Source: Brachycybe producta | Taxonomy: Eukaryota; Arthropoda; Diplopoda; Playtdesmida; Andrognathidae | DNA: 64,000 nucleotides | Direction: 5' to 3' | Assembly: GCA_036925085.1 (NCBI GenBank) | Contig: JAUPFP010000017.1 | Coordinates: forward strand, 2,632,058 to 2,696,057 | In this document: one piece after another, positions 40,591 to 51,665 of the stretch | How positions within the stretch are numbered: the stretch's first letter is position 1 | How the letters are laid out: the number at the start of each line of letters is the position of its first letter | The notes under the pieces: generated by a model | Database searches by the model: none | Seen by the model: only the letters and a program-made list of their open reading frames with translations | What the model was told of the DNA's origin: nothing | Made by a program: the position numbers and the translations under genes

Positions 40591-41106
40591 ATTGGCAGAG
40601 GCATGGTCTAATAAAAAATATTTACATTTTGCCTAATGGTTATTTTAAGATATAAATATGGAAATATCATTAATTACCCCCTTTTGTATATGTAATATTT
40701 CTGAAATAATCAGTATTTTATTCCAATGTTCTAATAAATAAATTATCCACTGAAGTGTGAAACAATAAATTTAAATGAATTTTTGCAATTTAAATTATCT
40801 TCTATGTTGTAAAGTTGTAAACTGTATTATTCTATGATTAAAAGATAAAAAAAAACATCTCTCACTGATACCTTCCTTTATTATATATTGTATCACATTT
40901 ACTTATTTTTAATATGATATTATATTTACTATATTTATTTCTATTATATTTATACTTTATTTACTATTATTCTATAATATATTTATTATATACTTTTGTA
41001 TACTATAAAATATATTTATATTAGCGGGACAATATATTCCACACCACACAAATATGGTGCAGCTCACTAGCGCCCTCTAGAGGGATAGCGGGGTCACACT
41101 TTTCCC
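40591..41106. other. AT-rich stretch without genes
   Basis: Very AT-rich DNA (runs of TTTATTATAT-like words from ~40860 to 41020) with no coding frames or recognised elements. Confidence 0.6.
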
Positions 41107-41116
41107 TATATCAAAT

Positions 41117-41452
41117 TAGACCTGTGCGCCGCCGCCGGTGTTTTTGAAGCTAAAAACGCCGCCGCTCGTACTTTTTTTTAAAACCCGCCGCCACTCGCCG
41201 CTGGTGTATGACTGGCGGCCGCCGAATTTAAATTTGTTTTGGTTGGTTTTGTTTCAAAAACTGCCATAGGAATGAAATAAATGCCATATTCGATACTTAT
41301 CGATTTCAACTTATATCGATAATTAACACATTCAATATATCGATATATTTGTTCAATCTGCTCAATCGCAGACGCCGGTAGTCGCCGCCGCCGCTGCTCG
41401 TATTTACCCTCGCCCGCCGCCGCCGATCAATATGCTACGGCGCACAGGTCTA
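41117..41452. mobile_element. GCC-rich inverted-repeat element
   Basis: The ends are TAGACCTGTGCGCCG and CGGCGCACAGGTCTA. The subterminal parts are runs of GCCGCC with CTCG/ACTCG interruptions, and the centre is AT-rich with ATCGATATATCGATAA-like words. TATATCAAAT lies before it and TATACCAAAT after it (9 of 10 alike), a possible target duplication. Confidence 0.65.
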
Positions 41453-41968
41453 TACCAAATTGCTGTATGCACAGGCACAGAATAAGGAGATATATCCTTA
41501 TTCTGTGGCACAGCCCAGGATTATAGGAGGCTATGTTCCAACTCGGCCTAAGTCACAGGCTCACAGCAACATCAAAGTTTCGGACAGAGAGTTTCCCTTC
41601 TGTATAACTTTTTATTCTGTGTCCTAATACGGTTCCTTGAGGGTCAAAGTACATTCTTATTTCTTACAATGCAATGCTTACATTCTAGTAATGAATAGAT
41701 TGTGTTCAGAATAGATAAAATTTATAAACAAACATCGCTACGAATAAAAGAAAACATGGTAGCTAACAATTTGTGAACTGTATTGCATCTAGTACATACA
41801 TTCTTGAAATCAGCTCATGTGGCCAACACTGAAGAAGTTTGTCGATGGCGCGTTTTGAACCTTTTGATTAAGAAATTTACAAGCTCAGCAAGACAGTCAA
41901 ATCGACACAGAAAATATCACAGAATCACACGGATTCACACCATTCTTTCATATAGAGCGTATATACAC
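41453..41968. other. Unassigned spacer
   Basis: It contains a small palindrome (AGGAGATATATCCT near 41485) and nothing else recognised. A 62-codon open frame (41783-41971) has no family signature. Confidence 0.4.
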
Positions 41969-42194
41969 TAGCGTTTGCCCATTACAATTGGCAGAGCGCA
42001 TGCGCATTACCATCTTATCGTTTTGTATAGGAAAACTAACCTAACCAAACCTATAGTGAACGTCTCATCGGCAGTTTCCGTTGATGATCGATAGATGGCG
42101 CTGCTAACGCAAATCTGCAATCACTTTCCTATATAAACCGATTAGATGGTAATGCGCATGCACTCTGCTAATTCTAATGGGCAAACGCTAGTCG
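41969..42194. mobile_element. Miniature inverted-repeat element
   Basis: The arms of about 50 bp are ACTAGCGTTTGCCCATTA..., GCGCATGCGCATTACCAT and their complement ending GGGCAAACGCTAGT. The centre of ~125 bp is unique. No coding frame is present. Confidence 0.8.
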
Positions 42195-42263
42195 TATATT
42201 CCGTGGACAGAAAGTCACAGAATGGAAACACTAACGTAGTTGTCTTTGCGCATGTGCGGTTCA

Positions 42264-42459
42264 ACAGGCAAGTAAAGACAGGGAGATAGTCGTTTGCCCA
42301 GCTCTTTTATGAGCGTCAGACCATATACCAACCAATTGTAAATTGAAAAGGGTGGGCCACTGGACGTCAGATCACGTAACAAACTAATTAGAAGTTGCCG
42401 GTCCTCATAAAATGGGCGGTGGGGGATACGACTGTATCTTACTGTCATTACTTGCCTGT
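42264..42459. mobile_element. MITE family M, copy 1
   Basis: The ends are ACAGGCAAGTAAAGACAG and the complement of CTGTCATTACTTGCCTGT, and the arms extend about 50 bp to CTTTTATGAG. The flanking octamers are GCGGTTCA and GTAGTTCA (6 of 8 alike), suggesting a hAT-type 8 bp target duplication. Confidence 0.78.
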
Positions 42460-42644
42460 GTAGTTCATGAGAACGACTCCATTTTCCTTTGTCAGCCGTA
42501 GCTTTTGGAGACATGCTACTAACTTTTCAACCAATGAGAGCCTTCCATTTGTAAAACTGGTAAATGATGTCACCAAGCAGTCAAATTCAAACTACCATAT
42601 AGCCGACATTGTATATAAAATGCTTATTTTTAATTGGTTTATTG

Positions 42645-42835
42645 TCAGGAAAAAAGTTGTAAAATTACGAATGTGAGTCAAAAATTATCCGCACTCCAAT
42701 TTTCTGGGATTGTCAAGGGCCAGTAATGGAACAATGTCAGAAAAAAAAGTTGTAAAATTACGAAAGTGAGTCAAAAATTATCCACACTCCGATTTTCTGG
42801 CATTCTCAAGGACCAGTATTAGAACAATATCAGTA
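42645..42835. repeat. Two ~91 bp tandem units
   Basis: TTGTAAAATTACGAA, GTGAGTCAAAAATTATCC, GATTTTCTGG-like and CCAGTA words occur twice in the same order, starting at ~42653 and ~42750. The AGTCAAAAATTATCC word resembles mariner ends, but no further support was seen. Confidence 0.7.
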
Positions 42836-42889
42836 AAAACGTTCAAAAATCAATCACTGAAGTACGGAAGCCCTGGAGGCTCATGTATG

Positions 42890-43340
42890 AAATAATTTTT
42901 AACTTAGTATCTCTGAAATTTCAGAGATACTAAGTTTACTAACTCTGAAATTTCAGGCTTAGTATCTCTTAGAGTTTAGTTTTTTGTGTCTCATAATTGG
43001 CACTCTTGTGTTATTTAGTGTCTTTGAGGTGTAGGCAGTAATTCTACAGGCAAGCATAGCCAGCACTAGCTTTTTGTTTGCCCCACCCTTTTATGAGCAT
43101 CAGACCAAATATCAACGAATTAGAAATTGATAAGGGTGGGGCATGTGACATCAGACAAAATAACAAAAAATTAGAAATTGATTATGCTCATAAAAGGGCA
43201 GAGCAAACAAAAGCTAGTGCTGGTTACACTTGCCTGTGTTATTCTTTACTCAGTATCTCTGAAATTTCAGAGTTAGTATCTCTGAAATCTCAGATTTAGT
43301 ATCTCTGAAATTTCAGACTTAGTATCTCTATTAATATCTA
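42890..43340. repeat. 22 bp satellite interrupted by MITE M copy 2
   Basis: Units of TTAGTATCTCTGAAATTTCA with AGA/AGG ends occur at 42895-42985 and again at 43245-43335. The part between includes the MITE at 43046-43237. The satellite unit is partly self-complementary (CTCTGAAATTTCAGAG), so adjacent units can form hairpins. Confidence 0.8.
43046..43237. mobile_element. MITE family M, copy 2
   Basis: The ends are ACAGGCAAGCATAGCCAGCA and the complement of TGCTGGTTACACTTGCCTGT, with arms of about 55 bp. The flanking octamers GTAATTCT and GTTATTCT agree in 7 of 8 positions. Inner sequence CTTTTATGAGCATCAGACC is shared with copy 1. Confidence 0.82.
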
Positions 43341-43741
43341 CGAGTTGCCAATATTGACATAAAAATTGCCACTTGTTATCTATATCTATACTGGTCTTTT
43401 TCAATTCAATTCAATTAGATACACCTGCAATCAGCTAGAAAGCCATGTGGCAGGGGGGATTGCTCCCAATCATGAGTGATTGTCATTATTTAAAAATAAG
43501 ACATCATCACGAAATTGATATGGTCCTAACAAAGAACTATTCACAGGAAGAGAATTCCATAGTCTAACAACATTAGGAATGAAAGACCAAAAATATGCAT
43601 CAGTCCTAGCCATTAATTTTTTGAAAGTCTTTGAATGCCCAAATCTACCGTTACAAGGATTTCTAGTTAGTAAACCATTAAGCAGAGTAATTTATCATCA
43701 GACAGCAAACGTCCCAGAAGAGCGAGGCTTTGCTCATTTCT

Positions 43742-46230
43742 TCAGACTGCTAATGTTTCCCATTCTAGCTCTTGAAGCATAGATGATATGCTGTCAGTAT
43801 ATGCATACCGTCCCTTTACAAATCTTGCAGTACTATGCTGCACCATTTCTATTTCTTGTTTTAGGTTATTTCTAAATGGGCTCCAAATTGGGGAACAATA
43901 TTCTAAGATAGGTCTAACTAGGGTAAAGTAGCAGACCTTCTTTACATTTTCATTACAATGTTTAAGGGTGCGTTGGACAAACCGCAGCCTTTGATTACCT
44001 TTTGCAACTGCTTTGATTATATGATCTTCCCAAAGCATGTCTTTGGACAAAGTTAAGCCAAGATATTTAATGTTATCAACATGAGTTAGCTGAACATCTC
44101 CCATTGTATAATCTGCCATGCAAGATTCTCGCTTTTTGGGAAACTCACATAACATTGCATTTACTCCTATTCAGTTGTAAATGCCACTCAGAGCACCATT
44201 CTTCAACACTATCTAGATCTCTTTGGAGGACTTCACTATCCTCATTATCCCTAAACCTCCTGTACACAACAGCATCATCTGCAAACAAGCACATCGTACT
44301 GTTGCATCTATCTGCCAGGTCGTTAATGAACAGAAAGAAAAGTAATGGTCCAAGAATGCTACCCTGAGGTACACCAGATGTTACTTTAGCCCAGTCTGAC
44401 ACAGCACCATCAATTTGGACTCGCTGTTGTCTATTTGATAAGAATGATGATGTCCACAAAATTACTTGTTTATTTAAGTTAAAAGTCACCATTTTTTTAA
44501 TTAGTAGTGAATGCTTTTCAAAATGCTTTTGCAAAATCTAAAAATACCAAGTCAAATTCGCCCTTACTATCCAAGCCAGATTGTATGTCTTGGATGAATA
44601 GTGCTAACTGGGTATCACATGATCTGCCTTTTTGAAAACCATGCTGGTAATCATGAATTAATTTATGGGTTTTTAAATGCTTGATTGTATTAGAATAAAT
44701 TATATGCTCGAGAGTTTTACATACAATGGAGGTTAGAGAAATTGGTCTATAGTTCTTTGGACAATGTTTATCTCCTGTTTTAAAAATTGGGCAGATATTC
44801 GCTTGCCTCCATGCCATAGGCAGTATGCCACTATCATGGGAATCTTGGAAAAGTTTACTTAAAAAAGGGCTAACTTCTGTGGCCATCTCTTTTAGCAAAC
44901 ATGGCAAATTTCATCTGGACCAGCAGATTTATTAACATCTAGATTATAAAGCAAGTTTTGTAATCCAGTGGAGTTTATAATTATGTCAGGCATGACATGC
45001 GATAAGGTGCCAAGTTCAGGTTCCTCATCACCATTATTAGCATGAAAGACACTTTGGAAATAGTCATTAAGTGTGTTTGCAATAACCTGCTTGTTTGTAC
45101 AGACATCACCAAGTGGTGTTATAATTGAAGTTATATTATTTGGAATTTTGTTGAGAGATTTTACATATTTCCAGAACCCTAAGACATTATTAGTAAAGTT
45201 GAAGTGTTCCTTTTTAAGCAAATTTTCACAAGATGTCTCTGGGAATTACATTGCAATTTAATAGTGTCATCCATGTTCATCTTCATTTTCGATCTAAATT
45301 TGCGTTGTTTACGAAGAGCCCGGTGTATCTCAGTGGTGTACCAAATTGGTTCCATGCTTGATTTTACATTTTTGCATGGGATGAATTTATTTATGCCTTC
45401 GAAAATGACATTAACAAACAGTGACCACTGTTGGTTTACATCTTTTGATAGTCCACTTTTATTGTTCAGTTCATTTGTTACAAAAAGCTTAAAATTAGCC
45501 CAGTCAGCTTTATTGTACTGAAGGACTTTTCGGGGAGCTGATTGGAGTTTTTCAAATTGGGTGACAAATTCTAAGTAAATCATTTTGTGATCGCTTATGC
45601 CATCAGCAATTTCAATTGATTTGACATTTTCTGGGGTGTTCATAAAAACTAGATCTAGAATATTAGCTGTTGTATTGGTGCAGCATGTAGGAGTTTGCGC
45701 TAGTTGATCCAGGGAATATGTGCATACACCGTCAAGCAGTATATCTATTAATTTATTGCTCGGGCACTGTGAGTCAACAGTATAATTTTTCTAATTTATT
45801 CCAGGAAGGTTAAAATCCCCACCAATGAGAACTGATGTATGTTTGTGAGTAGAAAATAAGGAATCTAAACATTTTATAAATTGGAGTAATTCCTCCTCGT
45901 CATTTGAAGGTGGACGATAGAATGAAAATAAGAAAATTTTTCTTCCATTATGAAGTGAGATGCTACAACAAACTGCCTCACAATGACCTTCATAATGGAA
46001 TTCTCTTTTTGATGTTAGGTTTTTATTGATAGCCAGAAATACACCACCTTTGGTTAAGTTACGATCTTCTCAGAATATGTTAAGCTGTTGGGGGAAAACT
46101 TCAGCAGATGAGACATCTTCAGTTAGCCATGATTCACTACCAAAGATAATGTCGGGATTGTACCTTTCTATGGCTTCCCTAAACTGAATTACTTTATTTT
46201 TTATACTTCTGCAATTGATAATTAACATTT
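43742..46230 (-). pseudogene. LINE B ORF2: endonuclease and reverse transcriptase
   Basis: The protein would combine an apurinic endonuclease-like domain with a reverse transcriptase that primes on nicked target DNA. The FADD catalytic motif is intact in the frame at 44534-44145, but stops and one-base shifts split the protein into five overlapping frames. The C-terminal fragment ends QELEWETLAV and a stop, as in CR1-like elements. Confidence 0.85.
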
Positions 46231-46431
46231 GTAAGGAATTATTTATAGGCTTGTTTTCCTTGTTGGTCAGAGAAACTGTCTTAGAAAAAATTTTCTTGTT
46301 AGAAAATTGGGTTTCTTTTTGGATAACTATTTTGGGTACAGTAACTAGATTTGATTTCTTCCTAGAATCAGGGCATTTAATAATTAGAAGTTTCCCTGGA
46401 CTTGACTACAAACAGATTTCCAGAGAATAGA

Positions 46432-46590
46432 GCTCTAGACATCCTTACCAGCTGCAGTCAAGTGAAGGCCATCACGCAGATAATACTTATCAGGTGCTTT
46501 ACGAAGCTCCAGAGAATCATCCGCAAATGAATAACCAGCACTACGACAGAGAAGAGATAATTCTTGTGAAATCTCCTGAACTGCAGGGTT
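46432..46590 (-). pseudogene. LINE B ORF1 end, esterase-like
   Basis: The minus strand reads AVQEISQELSLLCRSAGYSF, then KAPDKYYLRDGLHLTAAGKD and a stop. The pattern DGLHLTAAGK fits the last block (Asp-x-x-His) of SGNH/GDSL esterases, a domain known from ORF1 of CR1-type LINEs. Upstream the frame meets a stop, and the element is cut by the G2 LTR, so only the C-terminal end is seen. Confidence 0.6.
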
Positions 46591-46650
46591 TGGATAAAAA
46601 GAACCCTAGCATCATGCTCAAACCGTGATCACATCGTGGATGCACCTTTG

Positions 46651-47355
46651 TGTGAGCTTTTGATGTCGACTCTATTTTTCTGACCAACTCGTAGATATCG
46701 TTTCCTGTAACTCGTTTTTCTCTGCATCGCGTGGTGCCCGCACGGAGAAGATTCGAGCTACAGAAAGAGCTGGATGGAGTTGGATTGCGATCATCCTCCT
46801 GCATGGGGGTAAAATCTATGCAGAAGGACGGTGGCCATCCTGTTCCCTGTCGATGCTGATATACATCTCCTCCTGTTGATAGTTACCAGCAATAGAAGAT
46901 GTTGTAGCTGATTCAGGATCTGTATGCTCTCTTTACCTTATGGTGTCTCCGGCCTCTGTAGAAAAGTTATTTGATTCAGAACATAAAGACAATGCTGTTT
47001 CTCATTGTAACACTTTTATTCATGTTTGTAAAGAAACAATAAGAATACAAAGATGAATTGTTTCGTTAAAGGTGCATCCTCATGCCCAAGATGTGGTACG
47101 GAATAATATCTATGTAATACAAAGTTTAGAGCAAAGACAAGGACGAGGAACAAAGAGGAACACGGTCCTTTTATACCTTGAACCTGTGTACACCTACGAG
47201 GTGTAACCAGGTCCAAGTGACCATGGTCCTTAGTGTATCACTCTGCCACTTCGATGTGAGTCAGAAGTGTCAGTCAGAGAGGAGGGGGGGACAGGTAGGA
47301 GTTGTTTACCCCCATGCTATGATTTTGGCAGGAACGGGAGTTGCTGGGTGTTACA
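46651..47355 (-). repeat. G2 3' LTR
   Basis: On the minus strand it begins TGTAACACCCAGCAACTCCC and ends AAAAGCTCACA. It is preceded by a short G-rich tract (TTGGGGGTA) that could serve as the polypurine primer for plus-strand synthesis. It is almost identical with the 5' LTR. Confidence 0.9.
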
Positions 47356-47840
47356 TACCCCCAACATTGCTTAGAGTACGTCCTCGTACTCCAGCCAAGG
47401 TGGAGGAAGGGTCAAGTTGCGCGAGCAGGGGAGACATGGGTGAATGTGGACGCACCTTGTACAGAGGTATATTCAAAAGGTATGAAAAAGGCTGAAACTG
47501 AAAGAGAGACACAATTAATGTAAAATTAAAAATTTGCTGAGCGGCGAACACCTATTGAAAGAGAGCGGGATACATATGATGAAAAAATGGAGCGAGTAAT
47601 CTCCTCATGCATTTACAATGGATTTTTATATTTTAATTAATTTTTCTTACACCCATGTTGGGTGGTTGCATGCACACGTGCATGCCGAGACGTATCCTTG
47701 AAATGCTTGTAGGGGGTCTGACGGTGATTGAAGGAGCTGGTTTCGCAGCCCTGGGTGGTGTGCCTCCCAGGTGGAGACGATTCATCTATTCTCAAAACCC
47801 CGGAGACTTTCCAGGAAACTTTGGTGAATGGTCGCTGCGA

Positions 47841-48440
47841 TCATTTGCAGTGATCATCCGGGCCGGTTTTCTGTCTGGTGAGGACACTGTAGACAGCGTC
47901 CCAGAGGATGGCGGCCTGGTAGGTGGTGCAGGTGCTCCATATGATCATTCGAGTGATGCTGTCGGCTCCGTTGAGCGGGACCCCCAGGAGTCTGTTGATA
48001 AAGGCTTGCTGTAGGGCCCAAAGGACCGGGGTGATGTGCTGCTCTGCAAACTGGTAGATCTCGACGTACCTGCCGGAGGGCACCAGGATGGCCATGGAGA
48101 GTTGTATGTGGTATGACATCCCCATGACATAGCATCCTTCTTCCGGTATGTAGAGGCATGGAAACCCCTCCACCAGGTCGTAGTGACACAGGTAGTAGAT
48201 GTTCACTGGCCTTATGTGTTGCTGCCAGAGTGCCCAGCAATTGTTCAGCAGTCGTTCCCCTCGTGATTCCTGACAAAGCGGCTGGTATACAGGTAGTCTT
48301 CTGGTGGTTACGGTCGGAACTCAGACCGGTTGTGTCACTTGTAGTAAGATTATGGGTGCCGGTGGTGGCCCCGGAATTGTTGGCGCCGGGTTAATGCGGT
48401 TACCTGAGGCAGTTAATGTTGTCAGGTCGACAGCATGCGC
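47841..48440 (-). pseudogene. G2 ORF3: extra protein downstream of integrase
   Basis: One continuous frame on the minus strand contains RLLNNCWALWQ, then YYLCHYDLVEGFPCLYIPEE, GMSYHIQLSMAILVPSGRYV, EIYQFAEQHITPVLWALQQA, INRLLGVPLNG and TYQAAILWDAVYSVLT. The same sequence is found in the partial copy at 37832-38733. It lacks a signal peptide and membrane anchor. Compared with the partial copy, about 340 bases of the N-terminal part are deleted near 48440-48450, and a stop lies near 48330. Confidence 0.7.
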
Positions 48441-48530
48441 TGTGTTGACTGATCCCCAGATGCAATGTGAAAAGTATACCCATACCCATTAGGAATTTTG
48501 ATTCGATCTGTGGTGAGTTGCAAGCAGTGG

Positions 48531-49092
48531 TTATGTACATGGGGGCATCCGCTGATGTGACGTGAAGATAGGGTTGTTTGGTAGGATTATGTGAGGCATT
48601 AGTGACATGCTGATGAGTGGTTTATTGCTGATACGGTTCTTGTTGTTGTGGGGAGCTGTTTTCTTTTCCCCCTCCAACCCTTCGACAACTGTCCTCAGTT
48701 GTTTCGGTTTGATGTGGACTATGTTCACCGTGTCTCGAATCAATCTCCCAAATGCGTCTTCATGTTCTAGCTCTAGCACCATGTCGCTGATGATCACGGT
48801 CAAGGTGTAACTATCTCTGTACGAGTAACATAGCTTTTTAGTTTCATCAGGCACAATGCGTTGGTCTCGAACGAGCACTGGGTCTCCGACTTTGTGTGGT
48901 TATGGCGTCTTCCGTCTTGCGTTGTAATATTTCTTCTGTCGCAAATGAGCCTCGTGTAGGTTGGCTATTGCGATCTCGACCTCTTCCGTGGCGACCACAG
49001 AAGGTGCTGCAGGGTTTGGATCCATAACCTTTGGTAGAAGAGGTGCCCGGTTGTCGACTCGTAGTCAGACCTTTCTTCCGAACAATAGGCAA
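48531..49092 (-). pseudogene. G2 integrase C-terminal domain
   Basis: LVRDQRIVPDETKKLCYSYR, LELEHEDAFGRLIRDTVNIV and HIKPKQLRTVVEGLEG resemble the C-terminal beta-barrel and tail of gypsy integrases (the VH...LK.. pattern). The same segment occurs in the partial copy at 39537-39725. The upstream joining part is frame-broken. Confidence 0.7.
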
Positions 49093-49163
49093 TATGGCGA
49101 GAACTTCGTTGATGTATGTATGGCGGCATTATAGGCGAAGGCGGCGGCTTGAAGATGGAAGTA

Positions 49164-49967
49164 TCAGTCCCGCTGTCCTTTCCCAGGCGTTAGAAGTCTC
49201 TTCACGGTCTGCATTATAGTTTTATTCATTCTTTCTGCAAAACCGTCTCCTTGCGGAAAGTATGCTGTTGTGGTGGCGTTCTTTATCCCCAGCTCGTCAC
49301 ACAGCGCTTGCGTGTCTTTGGCTGTGAAAGGTGTCCCCCGATCTGTTATCTTAATGGAGGAAGTTCTTGGTTGTTTTGGCCGACTGACTGTGCACGGCTC
49401 GTGCAAAGCAGAATCTGGTGGCATAATCTACCTCCAGAATGATGTGCTTGACACCACCCAACGACTTGGGCCAATGTAGTCGATTCCCCAGCATTCACCT
49501 GGATCCCCAATCAGCATTTCGTGCAGGAATCCAGGTGGTTTGGACTGCGGTGCCTTACATTGTTGACACACTTCGCACGTGCGCACATACTTGATGGTAT
49601 CCTGCTTCCAGGTTGGCCAAAAGAATTGTTGGCACACCTTTTCTAGTGTCTTATCCTGGCCAAAATGTCCGGCTTCAGGACTGTTGTGTAAGAGTTTCAG
49701 AACTTCGGGTACCAGGTGTTTGGGTACCATCGTCACAAGCTTTGGCTTAACGCTGCCTTGATAGACAAGGGCATATAAGACATCATCAATGATGACGTAG
49801 ATGCGGTGTTGCTCAGAGCTCGGGTTGTTTCGAAGTTCGGTTTTGATTTGCATCACGTCTGGGTCTTTCTCTTTTTCTGCCGACCAATCCCAATGCAATG
49901 TTACTGTGTAGACCACGCTGTCATCAAGGTCGTCTGGAGCAGCTTGCAGGTTCATCTTCAGGAACAT
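49164..49967 (-). pseudogene. G2 integrase zinc domain and core
   Basis: LLHNSPEAGHFGQDKTLEKV with TCEVCQQCKAPQSK is the HHCC zinc domain. CWGIDYIGP gives the first catalytic Asp. After a frame break at ~49428, ITDRGTPFTAKDTQALCDEL and YFPQGDGFAERMNKTI give the second Asp and the Glu of the DDE core. The enzyme would insert the cDNA into host DNA. A few bases are lost at the join. Confidence 0.88.
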
Positions 49968-50085
49968 CTACCGGACTCCGTGAGATGCAATCCACATCCA
50001 CGTGAGTGATGCTGGCCTTATAGACTACAGTGTAGTCGTATTCCTGGAGCAGTAGTTGCCAGCGGCCCAGGCGTCCCTGAAGTCA

Positions 50086-50517
50086 CTAAGCAGACTTTAG
50101 GTAGCACAATGCGTGATGGTCGGTGACGATCACAAATGCCTTGTTGAAGAGGTACGATCTGAACTTGACGATACTGTACACCACTGCAAGACACTCCTTG
50201 TCGGTAGTTGAGTAGTTCAACTCAGCATCTCGTAACACACGGGAGACACCACCCAGGATCTGCAGTTCCTTGGCTGGTGACATCTGGTATAGGATGGCCC
50301 TGATGACATAGGCAGATGCATCAGTATGCATCCTGATTTCGGCATCCGGGTTATAGATAGCCAGAACCGGTGCAGTGACGAGCTTGGTCTTCAACAAGGT
50401 AAATGCTGCCTCTCTGTCGATTGTCCATAAAAAGGGCAACCCTTTCTTAGTCATATCCGTGAGTGGTTTGGCAATGTGGTCAAAGTTGATGATGAAGTGC
50501 CGATAGAAACCGGCCAT
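50086..50517 (-). CDS. G2 RNase H
   Basis: MAGFYRHFIINFDHIAKPL and TKKGLPFLW link reverse transcriptase to RNase H, which shows IRMHTDASAYVIRAILYQ and LNYSTTDKECLAVVYSIVKF. The family form is HTDASG.GIGAVL, so some active-site neighbours have changed. It ends VTDHHALCYLKS. Confidence 0.88.
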   Translation of the reverse strand: MAGFYRHFIINFDHIAKPLTDMTKKGLPFLWTIDREAAFTLLKTKLVTAPVLAIYNPDAEIRMHTDASAYVIRAILYQMSPAKELQILGGVSRVLRDAELNYSTTDKECLAVVYSIVKFRSYLFNKAFVIVTDHHALCYLKSA

Positions 50518-51665
50518 ACACAGAATCGTTCTACCTCCTTGACATTAGTAGGAGCTACTAAGTCAGAGATGGCAACCACCTTTCGTGGGTCTGAACGTAC
50601 CCCTGCTTCTGAGATGATATGTCCCAAATAGAGGACTTCTTCGAATCCGAAGAAACTCTTGTCGGAGTGAAGCTTCAACCCCACCTCTCTCAGAAGTCCC
50701 AGGACACAGTCCAACCTCTCCATAAATTGTTCAAAGGTTGTGCCGAATACGATGATGTCGTCTAGTTAGACTAGACAGGTCTCCCATTTGTGGCCAGCCA
50801 ACAGGATGTCTAGGGCATGCTGCATCATAGCAGGGGCATTATGCAAACTGAAGGGCATTCGATTGAATTCGAATAGCCCACCCAGTGTGATGAACACCGT
50901 CTTTTCCCTGTCCTCCTTGGTGACCTCAACCTGTCAGTAGCCAGAGATCATGTCGAGGGTCGCGAAGATTCTCGACCCACGAAGCAAGTCTAGAGCATCA
51001 TTGATTCGGGGTAGTGGATAATTGTCTGGTTTAGCGATGTCATTCAGGCACCTATAGTCAATGCAGAAACGCCATTGTCCGTACTTCTTCACCAAGACTA
51101 CTGGTGAAGCATAAGGAGACTTGGATGGGCTAGCCACTCCGGTCTCGAGCATCTCCTCAACTGTTTTCCTGATAATCTCCCAATGTTCTGGGCCACTCCT
51201 TCGGAGGAGTTCCCGGACGGGGGCTTGGTCACCAGTGTTGATCCGATGCTCGGTTAGGTTGGTACATCCACGTTCTGACGTTTCCAGAGCGAAGACATCT
51301 CGATAGGATCTCAAAAGATCCATTAGGATGCGCCTCTGGCCATTACGTAGTTTAGGCCCGAGTTGCATTGCTTCATCAAATTTGGTGCCTGCCTCCTTTG
51401 TCATTATTGGGTCAGCGTTCGAAGTCGCCTTTACTTCAACCGTTTTGAGGCAGTAGTCTGTCTGTATATGGGCTATTACTTCACCCGAGGCGAGGGTCAA
51501 TGGTTTCGTGGTGGTGTTCAGGACTTCCACCAAGAAGCTGTTGCTGTTACAGCCCTGCATAATACCAGAAGCCACACAGACTCCCCTCAAGGCTCGCAGC
51601 TTCTCATCAGGAGTGACCATGAAAAGGTCTTGGTCCGTGAGGATTCTAGAGGCCTCCACCTCCAC
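50451..51665 (-). pseudogene. G2 reverse transcriptase
   Basis: The N-terminal part reads HRINTGDQAPVRELLRRSGP, YASPVVLVKKYGQWRFCIDY and IFATLDMISGY, standard Ty3/gypsy reverse transcriptase motifs. The palm region between 50934 and 50770 contains stops; at the YLDD motif the tyrosine codon is replaced by a stop (complement of 50766-50768). The thumb continues with LGLLREVGLKLHSDKSFFGF and YLGHIISEAGV. Confidence 0.9.

Larger units (their letters stand above)
43399..46650 (-). mobile_element. LINE B (CR1-like), long but broken copy
   Basis: The element has a (TTCAA)n tail at its 3' end, a two-domain ORF2 and part of ORF1. Motifs in order: endonuclease start near 46230 (shared with 1-300), SNH-type region IADGISDHKMIYLEFVTQFE at ~45600, [71 protein letters not shown], then LVRPILEYCSPIWSPFRNN. 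At least four frame changes (about 45200, 44900, 44525, 44150) break ORF2. The 5' side ends at the G2 LTR at 46651. Confidence 0.9.

Noticed and set aside
41101..41460. CpG-island-like promoter
   Set aside because: The GC richness comes from GCC repeats within an element with inverted ends, and no gene starts nearby.
47016..47216. 66-codon frame identical to that at 55678-55878
   Set aside because: Both lie inside the two LTRs of one G2 element; the identity reflects LTR homogeneity, not a conserved gene.
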